Source: an uncultured Clostridia bacterium (GTDB lineage: Bacteria; Bacillota; Clostridia; Peptostreptococcales; Anaerovoracaceae). From it: a stretch of DNA of 14,403 nucleotides. The stretch spans positions 1-14,403 of the forward strand of contig CAMIWY010000006.1 in assembly GCA_946402595.1 (NCBI GenBank). Direction: 5' to 3'. Positions 1 to 6,552 of this stretch are shown piece by piece (position 1 is the first letter of the stretch; the number at the start of each line of letters is the position of its first letter). The position numbers and the translations under genes are program-made. Below the pieces are notes generated by a model that was not told where the DNA came from, did not search any database, and worked only from the letters and a program-made list of their open reading frames with translations.

Positions 1-52
1 AAATGCAAGCCATGCAGTGCTTTTGAACAAAAGTGAAGGACTGGATGAATGA
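1..52 (+). CDS. Possible 3' end of an upstream gene (partial)
   Basis: One frame is open from the window edge and reads NASHAVLLNKSEGLDE before a TGA at 50-52. That stop overlaps the ATG of the next gene as ATGA, the usual form of translational coupling. A competing frame ends at a TGA at 34-36 after KCKPCSAFEQK, so the frame is not certain. The product cannot be named from 16 residues. If real, it would put the genes at 49-1990 in an operon that begins outside the window. Confidence 0.35.
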   Translation, partial: NASHAVLLNKSEGLDE

Positions 53-597
53 GAAAAGTAACAGAAGAAGAACGTAAGGCACTTATGGAACATCCCGAAC
101 TTGTTATGTTCCATGCCGGAAATAATAAAAGAGACTTCGCAGGCGGTATCAAAATGATTCTCATTCCTGTCATAATAGCTGTCCTGGGGCCTGTTCTGTT
201 ATGCTTCACACCGTTTGCCAATGGCCACCCTGACCTTACTGTTGTATTATCGATTATGTGGGTGATACTGGTCATCTGTGCCGCTGTCCTGGCGATAATG
301 CGTTACACAGGGTGGCGTACAGATAAGGATAACGGTGCTTACAACATCAATATTCTGAGAAAAGAGCTGCCCGAAGAACTTGTCTGCAATGTTGTAACAA
401 TCAGATATGTAGTACCGCAGCAGTGTGAAGGGGCATACCTTGAAGATGGTGAGGAGAAACTGTTCGGATATTCGGGTTATAAGAATTTTATACCTCTTAT
501 CCCGGATTCAAAAGTTGCTGTAATCCGGGATAAAGAAGGCTTTTTCGCATTCATAAAACGTGATGATGCAACAGAAAGCCTATACAGGGAAGTGTAA
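49..597 (+). CDS. Two-TM membrane protein of unknown function
   Basis: This 182-residue protein matches no family I recognise. After a charged N-terminus (about 1-33) there are two hydrophobic segments, about 34-54 and 62-85, joined by a short loop. A soluble C-terminal part of about 95 residues follows. That part is rich in beta-prone stretches (CNVVTIRYVV, SKVAVIRDKEGFFAFIKR), suggesting a small beta domain on the same side of the membrane as the N-terminus. The start is supported by GAAGGA at 35-40, eight bases upstream. The next gene follows after 30 bases without a visible terminator, so the two are probably co-transcribed. The layout (two TMs then a beta-rich tail) resembles the gene at 6767-7324, without obvious sequence identity. 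Confidence 0.7.
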   Translation: MRKVTEEERKALMEHPELVMFHAGNNKRDFAGGIKMILIPVIIAVLGPVLLCFTPFANGHPDLTVVLSIMWVILVICAAVLAIMRYTGWRTDKDNGAYNINILRKELPEELVCNVVTIRYVVPQQCEGAYLEDGEEKLFGYSGYKNFIPLIPDSKVAVIRDKEGFFAFIKRDDATESLYREV

Positions 598-627
598 ATC
601 AACGATGATATTTCAGGGAGAAAACAG

Positions 628-1059
628 ATGAAACAGGGATATGAAGATGCTTTTATGGATCTGCAGTCAGATTATATTTCACTCTGTCTGGAATATGCTG
701 AAGGACAGGCAGAAGAGGTATTTGCCTATTTATACAGGACTGACACTATGAGGATGTTCAATGCGTTTTTCAGGTCCGGAGGAAAGATACTTGCCGCAAG
801 TCAGATGCCGACTACATGCAATGATGAGGAGTTCATGCAGGTAGGAAGAGACGATATCTCCAGACTTGAGGAGATCTGCCATGAATATGAGGCTGCTCCT
901 CCGAATGAGATCAGGATGCATTATGATGTAAAAACAGGACAGTATGATGCGGATGTATCTTATGAAGACTACAGCATCAAGGACAAGGTAACACCTATGC
1001 AGGTCTTCATGAAATGGCTTAAAGAAGAAAAACAAAAGTGCACTTCCTCTCATGTATAG
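628..1059 (+). CDS. DUF600/YezG-like protein (possible immunity protein)
   Basis: The 143-residue soluble acidic protein has an AGGGAG-type ribosome binding site just upstream. Its pattern fits the DUF600/YezG family: an N-terminal helix, a strand segment near EEVFAYLYR, and a C-terminal stretch NEIRMHYDVKTGQYDADVSY (about 107-126) ending in a FMKWLKEEK helix. The family's usual C-terminus has the same pattern of a modelled YD...DxxYED followed by an aromatic helix. Family members include YezG of Bacillus subtilis, the immunity partner of a polymorphic toxin. No toxin gene is visible here, so an immunity role is inference. The assignment is by eye and could be wrong. Confidence 0.6.
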   Translation: MKQGYEDAFMDLQSDYISLCLEYAEGQAEEVFAYLYRTDTMRMFNAFFRSGGKILAASQMPTTCNDEEFMQVGRDDISRLEEICHEYEAAPPNEIRMHYDVKTGQYDADVSYEDYSIKDKVTPMQVFMKWLKEEKQKCTSSHV

Positions 1060-1090
1060 TATTATCAAAAACAGAAAGGAATCTATAAAA

Positions 1091-1990
1091 ATGAAAAAGC
1101 TGATATCGACTATTCTGATCATTATGATGGCATTTGCTCTTCTGACTGCCTGCAGCCCTAAACAGGAAGTAACTGAAACAGAGAAAGGAGCCGGAACGCA
1201 GGGTACGATTGCTGAAGATAAAAGTACGGAAGACGATGTCAACAGTGAAGATTCTGCAGATGCCGGGAAAGAAACAGCAAGTATCGGAGCGCTCTCTGCC
1301 AAAGAATACGCTTCGTATGCGGATGCGCTTAAGGCGAACGAATCTGCCATCAGAGCAAGCGGAGAAGACTGGCAGGGCGATGTTAACGGTAATTCGTTTG
1401 AAAACAATGTCCTTCTGTACGACATCAACGGAGACGGCAATTCTGAACTGATCCTTATGCTCGGGACAGAGATGGGCGGCGTGCTGCATATATTAACAAT
1501 GAAAGACGGAAAAGCTGTGGAATGCGAGTACGATGTAGTTCCTGATGTTCCATACGTTGAAGAAAACGAAGCCCCGTTCAAGTTTGTCGTTGCGGGCGGC
1601 GGAACGGACTATATGATATATTCCGGCAAAGAGAAGGGTGTTTTCTATATCGCTCATAACATATGGGATAGTGCAGTAACCAGCAGCAGCACAAAATACA
1701 CCATGAGTGATGACGGGCTGATCAAAGCTGAAACCCGCATCGAAAACACAGTAAATCTTGAGCCTGCGGAGACGCCGGTCGATGAGTACGAGCTTGACGG
1801 AAAAGCCGTCAGTGCTGACGATGGCGCGGCTGTTTTCACAGCTCACCGCAATGACTATAAAGACCTGCTTATGTACAACTTAAAGTATGGAAGCGTTGAT
1901 GGTAGTCATAGTTATTTCAGGGTGTTCCAGAAGTTGAAAACTGATAAACCTCTGGCATCAGGATATGACGAGATCATGGAACATCTTTAA
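1091..1990 (+). CDS. Secreted lipoprotein with a calcium-loop-like motif
   Basis: The protein has 299 residues. I chose the ATG at 1091 over the in-frame ATG at 1052 because AAAGGA (1075-1080) lies ten bases upstream and because it begins a textbook lipoprotein signal. That signal is MKK, a hydrophobic core, and a lipobox LTAC with Cys21 as the predicted lipidated residue. Residues about 22-68 are a low-complexity linker rich in Glu, Asp, Ser and Thr, typical of surface lipoproteins. DINGDGNSEL at 111-120 (D111, N113, D115, N117, E119) resembles an EF-hand or FG-GAP-type calcium-binding loop. The rest is unrecognised. It should be anchored to the outer face of the membrane. It follows the DUF600-like gene by 31 bases. 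Confidence 0.75.
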   Translation: MKKLISTILIIMMAFALLTACSPKQEVTETEKGAGTQGTIAEDKSTEDDVNSEDSADAGKETASIGALSAKEYASYADALKANESAIRASGEDWQGDVNGNSFENNVLLYDINGDGNSELILMLGTEMGGVLHILTMKDGKAVECEYDVVPDVPYVEENEAPFKFVVAGGGTDYMIYSGKEKGVFYIAHNIWDSAVTSSSTKYTMSDDGLIKAETRIENTVNLEPAETPVDEYELDGKAVSADDGAAVFTAHRNDYKDLLMYNLKYGSVDGSHSYFRVFQKLKTDKPLASGYDEIMEHL

Positions 1991-2007
1991 CAATGTCTCC
2001 GCATTAA

Positions 2008-2016
2008 TGCTATAAT
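2008..2016 (+). promoter_or_regulatory. Extended -10 promoter TGCTATAAT
   Basis: A TGn motif precedes a perfect TATAAT (2011-2016). No good -35 is seen at 16-18 bases, as is common for extended -10 promoters. Transcription would begin near 2022-2024 and run through the leader into the phosphatase gene. Confidence 0.5.
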
Positions 2017-2021
2017 TGTAG

Positions 2022-2216
2022 GCCGTATTTGATAATGTGCTGGTTCCTCTTGCCGGGGAGTACGGGCACAGCCGGATGCTTTGTCCTGGGTGTAGGAGCC
2101 GGAATATGCGTGTATGAAGGAATAACTAGCGAGGACTGATAAATGGCTTCTTTCTTTGATGCAAAAGCAGTAAAATACCGGGTAGTATTTAGCGCAAAAG
2201 GAGCATGGTTTAGCAG
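2022..2216 (+). other. Leader of the phosphatase gene: foldable RNA and/or two small ORFs
   Basis: This stretch between the promoter and the phosphatase start can be read two ways. As RNA, GGGCACAGC (2064-2072) pairs with GCTTTGTCC (2078-2086) with one mismatch and a CGGAT loop. It is enclosed by GGTTCCT (2042-2048) pairing with AGGAGCC (2094-2100). A second hairpin is AAATAC/GTATTT at 2173-2190. As coding sequence, two small ORFs tile it (2035-2139 and 2143-2220). It matches no riboswitch or housekeeping RNA that I recognise. Confidence 0.35.
2035..2139 (+). CDS. Possible 34-residue hydrophobic peptide
   Basis: An ATG at 2035 opens 34 codons ending at TGA 2137-2139. The second half, GCFVLGVGAGICVYEGITSED (given here as a span of about residues 14-34), is a Gly-rich hydrophobic run with an acidic tail, like a small membrane peptide. 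Against it, no clear ribosome binding site is visible and the promoter at 2008-2016 would leave only about 12 leader bases. It may be a chance ORF in a structured leader. Confidence 0.25.
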   Translation: MCWFLLPGSTGTAGCFVLGVGAGICVYEGITSED

Positions 2217-2220
2217 ATGA
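2143..2220 (+). CDS. Possible 25-residue upstream ORF coupled to the phosphatase gene
   Basis: An ATG at 2143 opens 25 codons (MASFFDAKAVKYRVVFSAKG then AWFSR) ending at TGA 2218-2220, which overlaps the phosphatase ATG (2217) as ATGA. A GAGG at 2131-2134 sits eight bases before its start. The phosphatase's own AAAAGGAG (2196-2203) lies inside this ORF, 13 bases from its ATG, which is long. Coupled translation through this small ORF would explain that spacing. It is unrecognised and could be only a regulatory ORF. Confidence 0.35.
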   Translation: MASFFDAKAVKYRVVFSAKGAWFSR

Positions 2221-2708
2221 TAAAAGTACTTCACATATGCCACGGCAATATCTGCCGGTCGCCTATGGCGGAATTCATTATGAAGGATATGGTCGAGAAG
2301 ATGGGAGTCAAGGATGACTTCTATATTGCCTCTGCCGCGACTTCGACTGAAGAGATCTGGGGCGGGCAGGGCAATCCGGTATATCCGCCGGCGAAGAATG
2401 AGCTTCTGATGCATGGGATCGGAAGAACACCTTATACCGACTTCAGTAAGAAGAGGGCGGTGCAGGTCTCAAAGGCCGATTATGATAAATATGACTATCT
2501 CCTCTGCGCAGAAGAGCGGAATATCAGGAACACCATGCGCATAACAGGCGGTGATCCGGATAATAAGATCATGAGGCTGCTGGATTTCTCGGATAATCCG
2601 AGGAATATCGCTGATCCGTGGTATACAGGTGTGTTCGACATCACATATAGTGACATAGAGGAGGGCCTGAAGGCATTTCTTAAGCACCTTGGATACGAAG
2701 TACGCTGA
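2217..2708 (+). CDS. Low-molecular-weight protein-tyrosine phosphatase
   Basis: The 163-residue cytoplasmic enzyme should hydrolyse phosphotyrosine (possibly phosphoarginine) on proteins. The N-terminal P-loop is CHGNICRSP with the CX5R signature: nucleophile Cys8, phosphate-binding Arg14 and Ser15. The general-acid motif DPWY is present with Asp133, followed by the usual C-terminal helix. Length is normal for the family. An in-frame stop at 2211-2213 excludes any earlier start. Its ribosome binding site, AAAAGGAG at 2196-2203, is unusually far from the ATG (13 bases). No tyrosine kinase gene is visible nearby, so the substrate is unknown. A terminator follows at 2741. Confidence 0.93.
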   Translation: MIKVLHICHGNICRSPMAEFIMKDMVEKMGVKDDFYIASAATSTEEIWGGQGNPVYPPAKNELLMHGIGRTPYTDFSKKRAVQVSKADYDKYDYLLCAEERNIRNTMRITGGDPDNKIMRLLDFSDNPRNIADPWYTGVFDITYSDIEEGLKAFLKHLGYEVR

Positions 2709-2709
2709 T

Positions 2710-2738
2710 TTGCAACAGAATAACTGTTGGTGTATCAT
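2710..2738 (+). promoter_or_regulatory. Candidate promoter with a dyad in the spacer
   Basis: TTGCAA (2710-2715) and TATCAT (2733-2738) are separated by exactly 17 bases. The spacer region contains a perfect 6-bp dyad, CAACAG-AATAA-CTGTTG (2713-2729), which looks like an operator. It is placed to drive the gene at 2791, but transcripts would start inside the terminator hairpin at 2741. Confidence 0.3.
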
Positions 2739-2740
2739 TA

Positions 2741-2761
2741 AAGAGCCGAAAGGCTCTTTTT
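2741..2761 (+). terminator. Rho-independent terminator after the phosphatase gene
   Basis: AAGAGCC, a GAAA tetraloop and GGCTCTT form a 7-bp stem followed by a T-run ending at 2761. It lies 33 bases past the phosphatase stop. Confidence 0.85.
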
Positions 2762-2790
2762 GTGATGCATTATTGACGAGTAAAGTTTAT

Positions 2791-3918
2791 ATGAAAAACA
2801 CTCAATTCAGACCAAAAACCAATAACCTGTCGCTCGTATGGGAGAAAATCAATACAGTCATTGAGCGTGACCTGGCTCTGATCCTGATTATCATGACAGC
2901 CGGGCTGCTTCATTCTGACCAGTATGGCATGAGAGGCTTTCCAGTGCCGTGGTTATCCCCGTCCCAGAGTGCTCATATGCACAGCAGCATTGGTGCTTTC
3001 ATTACATCTCTTCTGTGTGCTGCAATTATGGTTGCTGTTGGCGAGATACTCAATGCTGTTCTCAGAAGAGGCTCAGAGCCGACAGCTTTCAGAAGACCTT
3101 CTTCGCAGGCGTCAGTGTACGCCAATACATACGACGATACTCAGGAATTCCAGGATATTCCGGACACCGGTGCTTTCGAAAGCAAGGATACACGCAATTA
3201 CAGCAAGGCTCTTCAGAAGAATCAGAAGCTGTTCAGGAAGGTTGAAAAAACTATCAATAAACCTCCTGTGCGTACAAAATATGTGATGGGCCATGGTGAG
3301 AAGATCGTTCTGAGAATAGTTCTTTCCATATTTGCAGCTTCAATTATTATTATTGGCGTGATATCGGGAGCGGTGTTCACACATAACGGCCTGGACGATG
3401 ATATCGCATCGGATGATTATGATACAGAATATGCGGAAGACTCCTCTGATGACTACGGCAGCCTGATCGGTACTCCGTTCTTCGATGATGATGAGTATCT
3501 TCAGGATGAATGCGACAGGATCATCGGGATGCTTATAGACGAAGATGAGGAAGGCCTTTCGGAGATAGGAGAAGGCGATGCGGCTGCTCTTATCGGCCTT
3601 GCTGACTGGGGCAACTCTGAATACGTTCGCGACTACCGCTTCGCTGTTTCAGAAGACCCCGATCAAGGATTTATCAGGTTCCTTGTCACATCCGGAGATA
3701 AAAAGTATATGCTGGGACTCAAGTTTGAGGGTGACGGGCTTGCGACTGATGAAAGCAAGGCTGTCGTAACAGGTGTCACGGCATGTCCGCACACTCCATG
3801 GGAAGAGCTGGATCCTGAAGACGAAGATTACTGGAATGTTCTGGAGAACAAAGTAGAAGAACAGAGTGCTACTGTCGGCAATGCCGACTTCATGGGCTAC
3901 AGCATACTGACATGGTAG
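2791..3918 (+). CDS. Three-TM protein with acidic linker and soluble C-terminal domain
   Basis: No family is recognised. From the ATG at 2791 the protein has 375 residues. An in-frame ATG at 2689 is rejected because it would lie inside the phosphatase gene and read through the terminator. The ribosome binding site is weak, and an in-frame TTG at 2773 is an alternative start. Hydrophobic segments are at about 28-40 and 67-91, then a basic, polar region (about 92-170), then a third segment at about 172-196. A striking Asp/Glu-rich stretch (about 202-240) leads into a C-terminal domain of about 135 residues, probably outside the cell. The gene after it follows by 12 bases, so the pair is likely co-expressed and envelope-related. 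Confidence 0.7.
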   Translation: MKNTQFRPKTNNLSLVWEKINTVIERDLALILIIMTAGLLHSDQYGMRGFPVPWLSPSQSAHMHSSIGAFITSLLCAAIMVAVGEILNAVLRRGSEPTAFRRPSSQASVYANTYDDTQEFQDIPDTGAFESKDTRNYSKALQKNQKLFRKVEKTINKPPVRTKYVMGHGEKIVLRIVLSIFAASIIIIGVISGAVFTHNGLDDDIASDDYDTEYAEDSSDDYGSLIGTPFFDDDEYLQDECDRIIGMLIDEDEEGLSEIGEGDAAALIGLADWGNSEYVRDYRFAVSEDPDQGFIRFLVTSGDKKYMLGLKFEGDGLATDESKAVVTGVTACPHTPWEELDPEDEDYWNVLENKVEEQSATVGNADFMGYSILTW

Positions 3919-3930
3919 CGGGGCATAAGC

Positions 3931-4470
3931 ATGAAGAAGAGAAGACGCAGACTTCCGAATGATTTTCTCATACTCATTATTATCGCGGAGCTGTTCGCAA
4001 TCTCTTTCTCATGCACTGAAATAGTCACAGAATCCACTGAGAGGACCATAGACAGGAGAACGGCCGCAATAACGGAGACCAGCACTTCGTATCTTATAGA
4101 CCCGACAGAAGCCGTTGCCAGGGGCAAGGAAGCTTACGATATCTGGTGGGAGGAAGAGCACCGCTGGAAGGGACCGGTCCTGTCCAAGGGAAGAGGCGTC
4201 AACTACGGTCCGTCAGGCAAGGAGACGTACTATAACCTCAACATGAGCGGTGTGGTCAATATCATGCGCAGCATGGGCTATACCGGTGAATACTGGGTAA
4301 GAGATGACGGGTGCAAAATGCTCGGCGAATATATCATGGTCGCTGCCAATCTCAATCTCAGGCCGAGAGGATCCATCGTCGAGACATCGCTTGGCGATGC
4401 TATCGTCTGCGATACAGGGGGATTTGCAAAGAGAAATCCTACGCAGATCGACGTTGCTGTGACCTGGTAG
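3931..4470 (+). CDS. Membrane-anchored protein with 3D-like (double-psi barrel) C-terminal domain
   Basis: The 179-residue protein begins with MKKRRRR and a single hydrophobic segment (about 11-28), so it is probably a signal anchor with the rest outside the cell. The C-terminal part (about 87-179) ends in a pattern like the 3D domain of cell-wall lytic proteins: VAANLNLRPRGS (about 137-148), then VCDTGGFAKRN (159-169) and QIDVAV (172-177). In 3D domains the three conserved Asp residues lie in a DPxxIPLGT-like strand, in DTGG and in RIDIY. Here the last two are present (D161, D174) but the first position reads Asn140. The middle segment YYNLNMSGVVNIMRSMGYTG is conserved-looking but unnamed. 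A peptidoglycan-related role is inferred. A GGGG eight bases before the ATG serves as a weak binding site. Confidence 0.75.
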   Translation: MKKRRRRLPNDFLILIIIAELFAISFSCTEIVTESTERTIDRRTAAITETSTSYLIDPTEAVARGKEAYDIWWEEEHRWKGPVLSKGRGVNYGPSGKETYYNLNMSGVVNIMRSMGYTGEYWVRDDGCKMLGEYIMVAANLNLRPRGSIVETSLGDAIVCDTGGFAKRNPTQIDVAVTW

Positions 4471-4519
4471 GTGATCTCAGATATTATTTATTATTATTGT
4501 GGAAAATACTGACGGTTTC

Positions 4520-4528
4520 TGCTACAAT
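4520..4528 (+). promoter_or_regulatory. Extended -10 element TGCTACAAT
   Basis: TGC precedes TACAAT, one base off consensus, about 90 bases before the gene at 4618. No convincing -35 is seen. Confidence 0.3.
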
Positions 4529-4567
4529 TGACAGGACGTTCAGATAAATCTACGTTAAAACAGGTCT

Positions 4568-4591
4568 GCCGCACATTGCGGCGGCTATAAT
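4568..4591 (+). promoter_or_regulatory. TATAAT -10 element with an abutting inverted repeat
   Basis: A perfect TATAAT (4586-4591) lies 26 bases before the ATG at 4618. Directly upstream is GCCGC-ACATT-GCGGC (4568-4582), extendable by a G-T and a C-G pair. The dyad would cover the space between -10 and -35 and could be an operator, or a hairpin in a longer transcript from the element at 4520. The -35 position (GGTCTG) is poor. Confidence 0.35.
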
Positions 4592-4617
4592 ACATAGATG
4601 GAGAGTAGAGAGAATCA

Positions 4618-5043
4618 ATGAGCAGAAACAGAAATAACAGACAGGCCGCTCAGTACGGCTATAACAGACAGTCCAAGGGCTATCAGCAGAATCTGTACAA
4701 GCAGAAACTGAAAGAGGAGAACATCAAGGCTCCTAAGAACACTCTGACAGAGAAGAAGCTCAGAACAATCGCTATCGTTGCCGGCATCGTATGGCTGGTA
4801 CTGACAATTGCGCTGATCTTCGCATTTAAATGGTGGGGACTTCTCGCCGGTCTCGTTATCGGTCTCATAGGAGTAGGCGGAGCTTACCTCTATCTCAGAA
4901 ACAAGCAGAATGAGATGATCGCTTACTACAAGAAACTCGGAATGACAGAAGACATGTACATCAACGAGCTGAAGAAGAGGGGAACAGACCCTAAGCAGCT
5001 TGAGTACACACGTAAGGTCTGGCGCAGAGTCAAGGTAGACTAA
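4618..5043 (+). CDS. Small basic two-TM membrane protein of unknown function
   Basis: The protein has 141 residues. The first 48 are polar, Asn/Gln/Tyr-rich and strongly basic. A helical hairpin follows, with two hydrophobic segments at about 49-70 and 72-93 joined by the short KWW turn. The last 48 residues are charged and probably cytoplasmic, like the N-terminus. No family is recognised. GGAGAG (4600-4605) lies 12 bases before the ATG and a weaker GAGAGA is closer. It stands alone: a promoter region precedes it and a bidirectional terminator follows. Confidence 0.75.
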   Translation: MSRNRNNRQAAQYGYNRQSKGYQQNLYKQKLKEENIKAPKNTLTEKKLRTIAIVAGIVWLVLTIALIFAFKWWGLLAGLVIGLIGVGGAYLYLRNKQNEMIAYYKKLGMTEDMYINELKKRGTDPKQLEYTRKVWRRVKVD

Positions 5044-5076
5044 GTACAGAATCGCTGCACATGCAGCTGACCGAAG

Positions 5077-5124
5077 GCAAAATAATACCGCATTACCATC
5101 AAGGTAATGCGGTATTTATTTTGC
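5077..5124. terminator. Bidirectional terminator between converging genes
   Basis: ATACCGCATTACC (5085-5097) pairs perfectly with GGTAATGCGGTAT (5103-5115) around an ATCAA loop. The stem continues as GCAAAATA with TATTTTGC, with one bulged base. T-rich flanks on both strands suit the 4618 gene (plus) and the homoserine dehydrogenase gene (minus). Confidence 0.88.
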
Positions 5125-5146
5125 ATGTCCGGAATTCCCGGTTGTA

Positions 5147-6442
5147 TCACTCGACGCGCATGATGTTCTCAATTGATTTTACGACATCATCCTGCATGAT
5201 CCTGTCGAGGGCGCTCTCAAGGTTGGACTTCTCCGTAGGGAAGAGGATGAATATGAGAGGCACTACGATCTCGCCGTCGAGTTCATGAGGGTATTTCTGC
5301 TGTATGACCTCGATGCTGATGCCGTATTCGCCGAGGACTGTAGTGATCTTGCCGAGTACACCAGGCTGATCGGCTACTGTCATGCGGACGTAGTACTTGT
5401 TGGTGCCTTCACCTGCAAATTCCAGCCCGGAATCATAGCGAAGCTGAGGAACTATATCGTATGCAGAGTCTTTCTCGAGTTTTCTTGCAACACCGATGAC
5501 GTCGCCGAGTACCGCACTTCCTGTCGGAAGAGGACCTGCACCGCGGCCGTAGAACATCAGGTCATCAACTGCATTTCCGTTTATAAATACAGCGTTGAAC
5601 TCATTGTTGACGGACGCGAGAGGGTGGCTGACAGGGACGAGGGCAGGCTCAACGTTGCCGTATACCTTGCCGCCGGATTTTTGAGCACTGGCGAGCAGCT
5701 TGATCCTGTAGCCGGCCTCTGATGCAAACGCGATGTCTTCGCTGCTTACAGCTGTGATTCCCTGGGTAGGGATGACATCAGGCGCTGCAGCTGTTCCGAA
5801 GATGAGGGAAATGAGAATCGAAAGTTTGTTCGCTGCGTCGATTCCTTCAACATCGGCTGTAGGATCTGCCTCTGCAAAGCCCTTAACCTGTGCGTCCTTC
5901 AGGACTTCTGCGTAGTCTTTGCCGTATTCACTCATCTGAGTGAGGATGTAGTTGGTAGTACCGTTAAGTATACCGTGGACCTCGTTGAACTCGTTCGAAA
6001 GCAGGGCAGTGGTGACAGATGTCAGGATAGGGATACCGCCTGCAACAGCCGCTTCAAATCTGAGAAGCACATGGTTCTCCTGTGCGAGGGATGCAAGCTT
6101 TGGTCCGTTGGCTGCTATGGCTGCCTTGTTGGCGGTCACGACGCTCTTGCCGTTCGAAAGAGCCTGTGCCATGTATGTCGTTGCAGGTTCGATGCCGCCT
6201 ATGAGTTCAACAACTATGTCTATATCCGGATCACTCAGGATCTCATTTACATCAGATGTATATTTTTCCTTAGGGATGTCGATGCCTCTGTCCTTAGATG
6301 GATTCCTGTTGAGGATCTTTACGATCTCGATATCCAGGCCTGTGGTCTCAGCGATCTTCTGATGATTCATCTCAAGAGCCTGGTAAGTGCCTTTGCCGAT
6401 ATTGCCGATACCGAGCATTCCGACTTTTATTATCTTTCTCAT
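5147..6442 (-). CDS. hom: Homoserine dehydrogenase with ACT domain
   Basis: The 431-residue cytoplasmic enzyme reduces aspartate semialdehyde to homoserine with NAD(P)H, the branch point to methionine and threonine. It has an N-terminal Rossmann fold with GIGNIG at 11-16 and the conserved ANKAAIA at 104-110. The family signature NGTTNYI is at 160-166. The catalytic region EADPTADVEGIDAANK is at 191-206, with Lys206. A C-terminal ACT domain (about 352-431, starting MTVADQPGVL) suggests feedback control by threonine. Length fits the ACT-bearing monofunctional type; there is no fused aspartokinase. The start is supported by AGAAAGG seven bases upstream. No threonine or lysine gene adjoins it, but metY and metA, which use its product, lie about 2 kb away on the same strand. 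Confidence 0.96.
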   Translation of the reverse strand: MRKIIKVGMLGIGNIGKGTYQALEMNHQKIAETTGLDIEIVKILNRNPSKDRGIDIPKEKYTSDVNEILSDPDIDIVVELIGGIEPATTYMAQALSNGKSVVTANKAAIAANGPKLASLAQENHVLLRFEAAVAGGIPILTSVTTALLSNEFNEVHGILNGTTNYILTQMSEYGKDYAEVLKDAQVKGFAEADPTADVEGIDAANKLSILISLIFGTAAAPDVIPTQGITAVSSEDIAFASEAGYRIKLLASAQKSGGKVYGNVEPALVPVSHPLASVNNEFNAVFINGNAVDDLMFYGRGAGPLPTGSAVLGDVIGVARKLEKDSAYDIVPQLRYDSGLEFAGEGTNKYYVRMTVADQPGVLGKITTVLGEYGISIEVIQQKYPHELDGEIVVPLIFILFPTEKSNLESALDRIMQDDVVKSIENIMRVE

Positions 6443-6465
6443 TCCTAATACCTTTCTGTCTTCTT

Positions 6466-6479
6466 ATATATGCATATAT
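6466..6479. repeat. 14-bp perfect AT palindrome in the hom leader
   Basis: ATATATGCATATAT is self-complementary and lies about 24 bases upstream of the hom start codon, inside its expected untranslated leader. It could be a regulator site or chance in AT-rich sequence. Confidence 0.25.
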
Positions 6480-6509
6480 TCTTTAATAATACTTTTCTGT
6501 ACGAATCCG

Positions 6510-6518
6510 AGTATATCA
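6510..6518 (-). promoter_or_regulatory. Candidate extended -10 promoter of hom
   Basis: Read on the minus strand this is TGATATACT, a TGn plus TATACT. It would give a leader of about 60 bases before hom. The -35 position (CAGAAA) does not match. It is divergent from the promoter at 6553-6561. Confidence 0.35.
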
Positions 6519-6552
6519 TATTCAGAGACATATTTCTGCGAATGCATGACCG

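Noticed and set aside
1052..1090. Earlier ATG for the lipoprotein at 1052
   Set aside because: It would bury the lipoprotein signal 13 residues inside the protein; the ATG at 1091 has a good AAAGGA and a canonical signal.
730..1581. Minus-strand ORF of 283 codons
   Set aside because: Antisense to the DUF600-like gene and the lipoprotein gene; Ser/Phe-rich low-complexity translation with no motif.
2010..2414. Minus-strand ORF opposite the phosphatase leader
   Set aside because: It is antisense to the catalytic end of the phosphatase and has no binding site or recognisable motif.
2689..2790. Earlier ATG for the three-TM protein at 2689
   Set aside because: It lies inside the phosphatase gene, has no binding site, and its extension reads through the terminator at 2741-2761.
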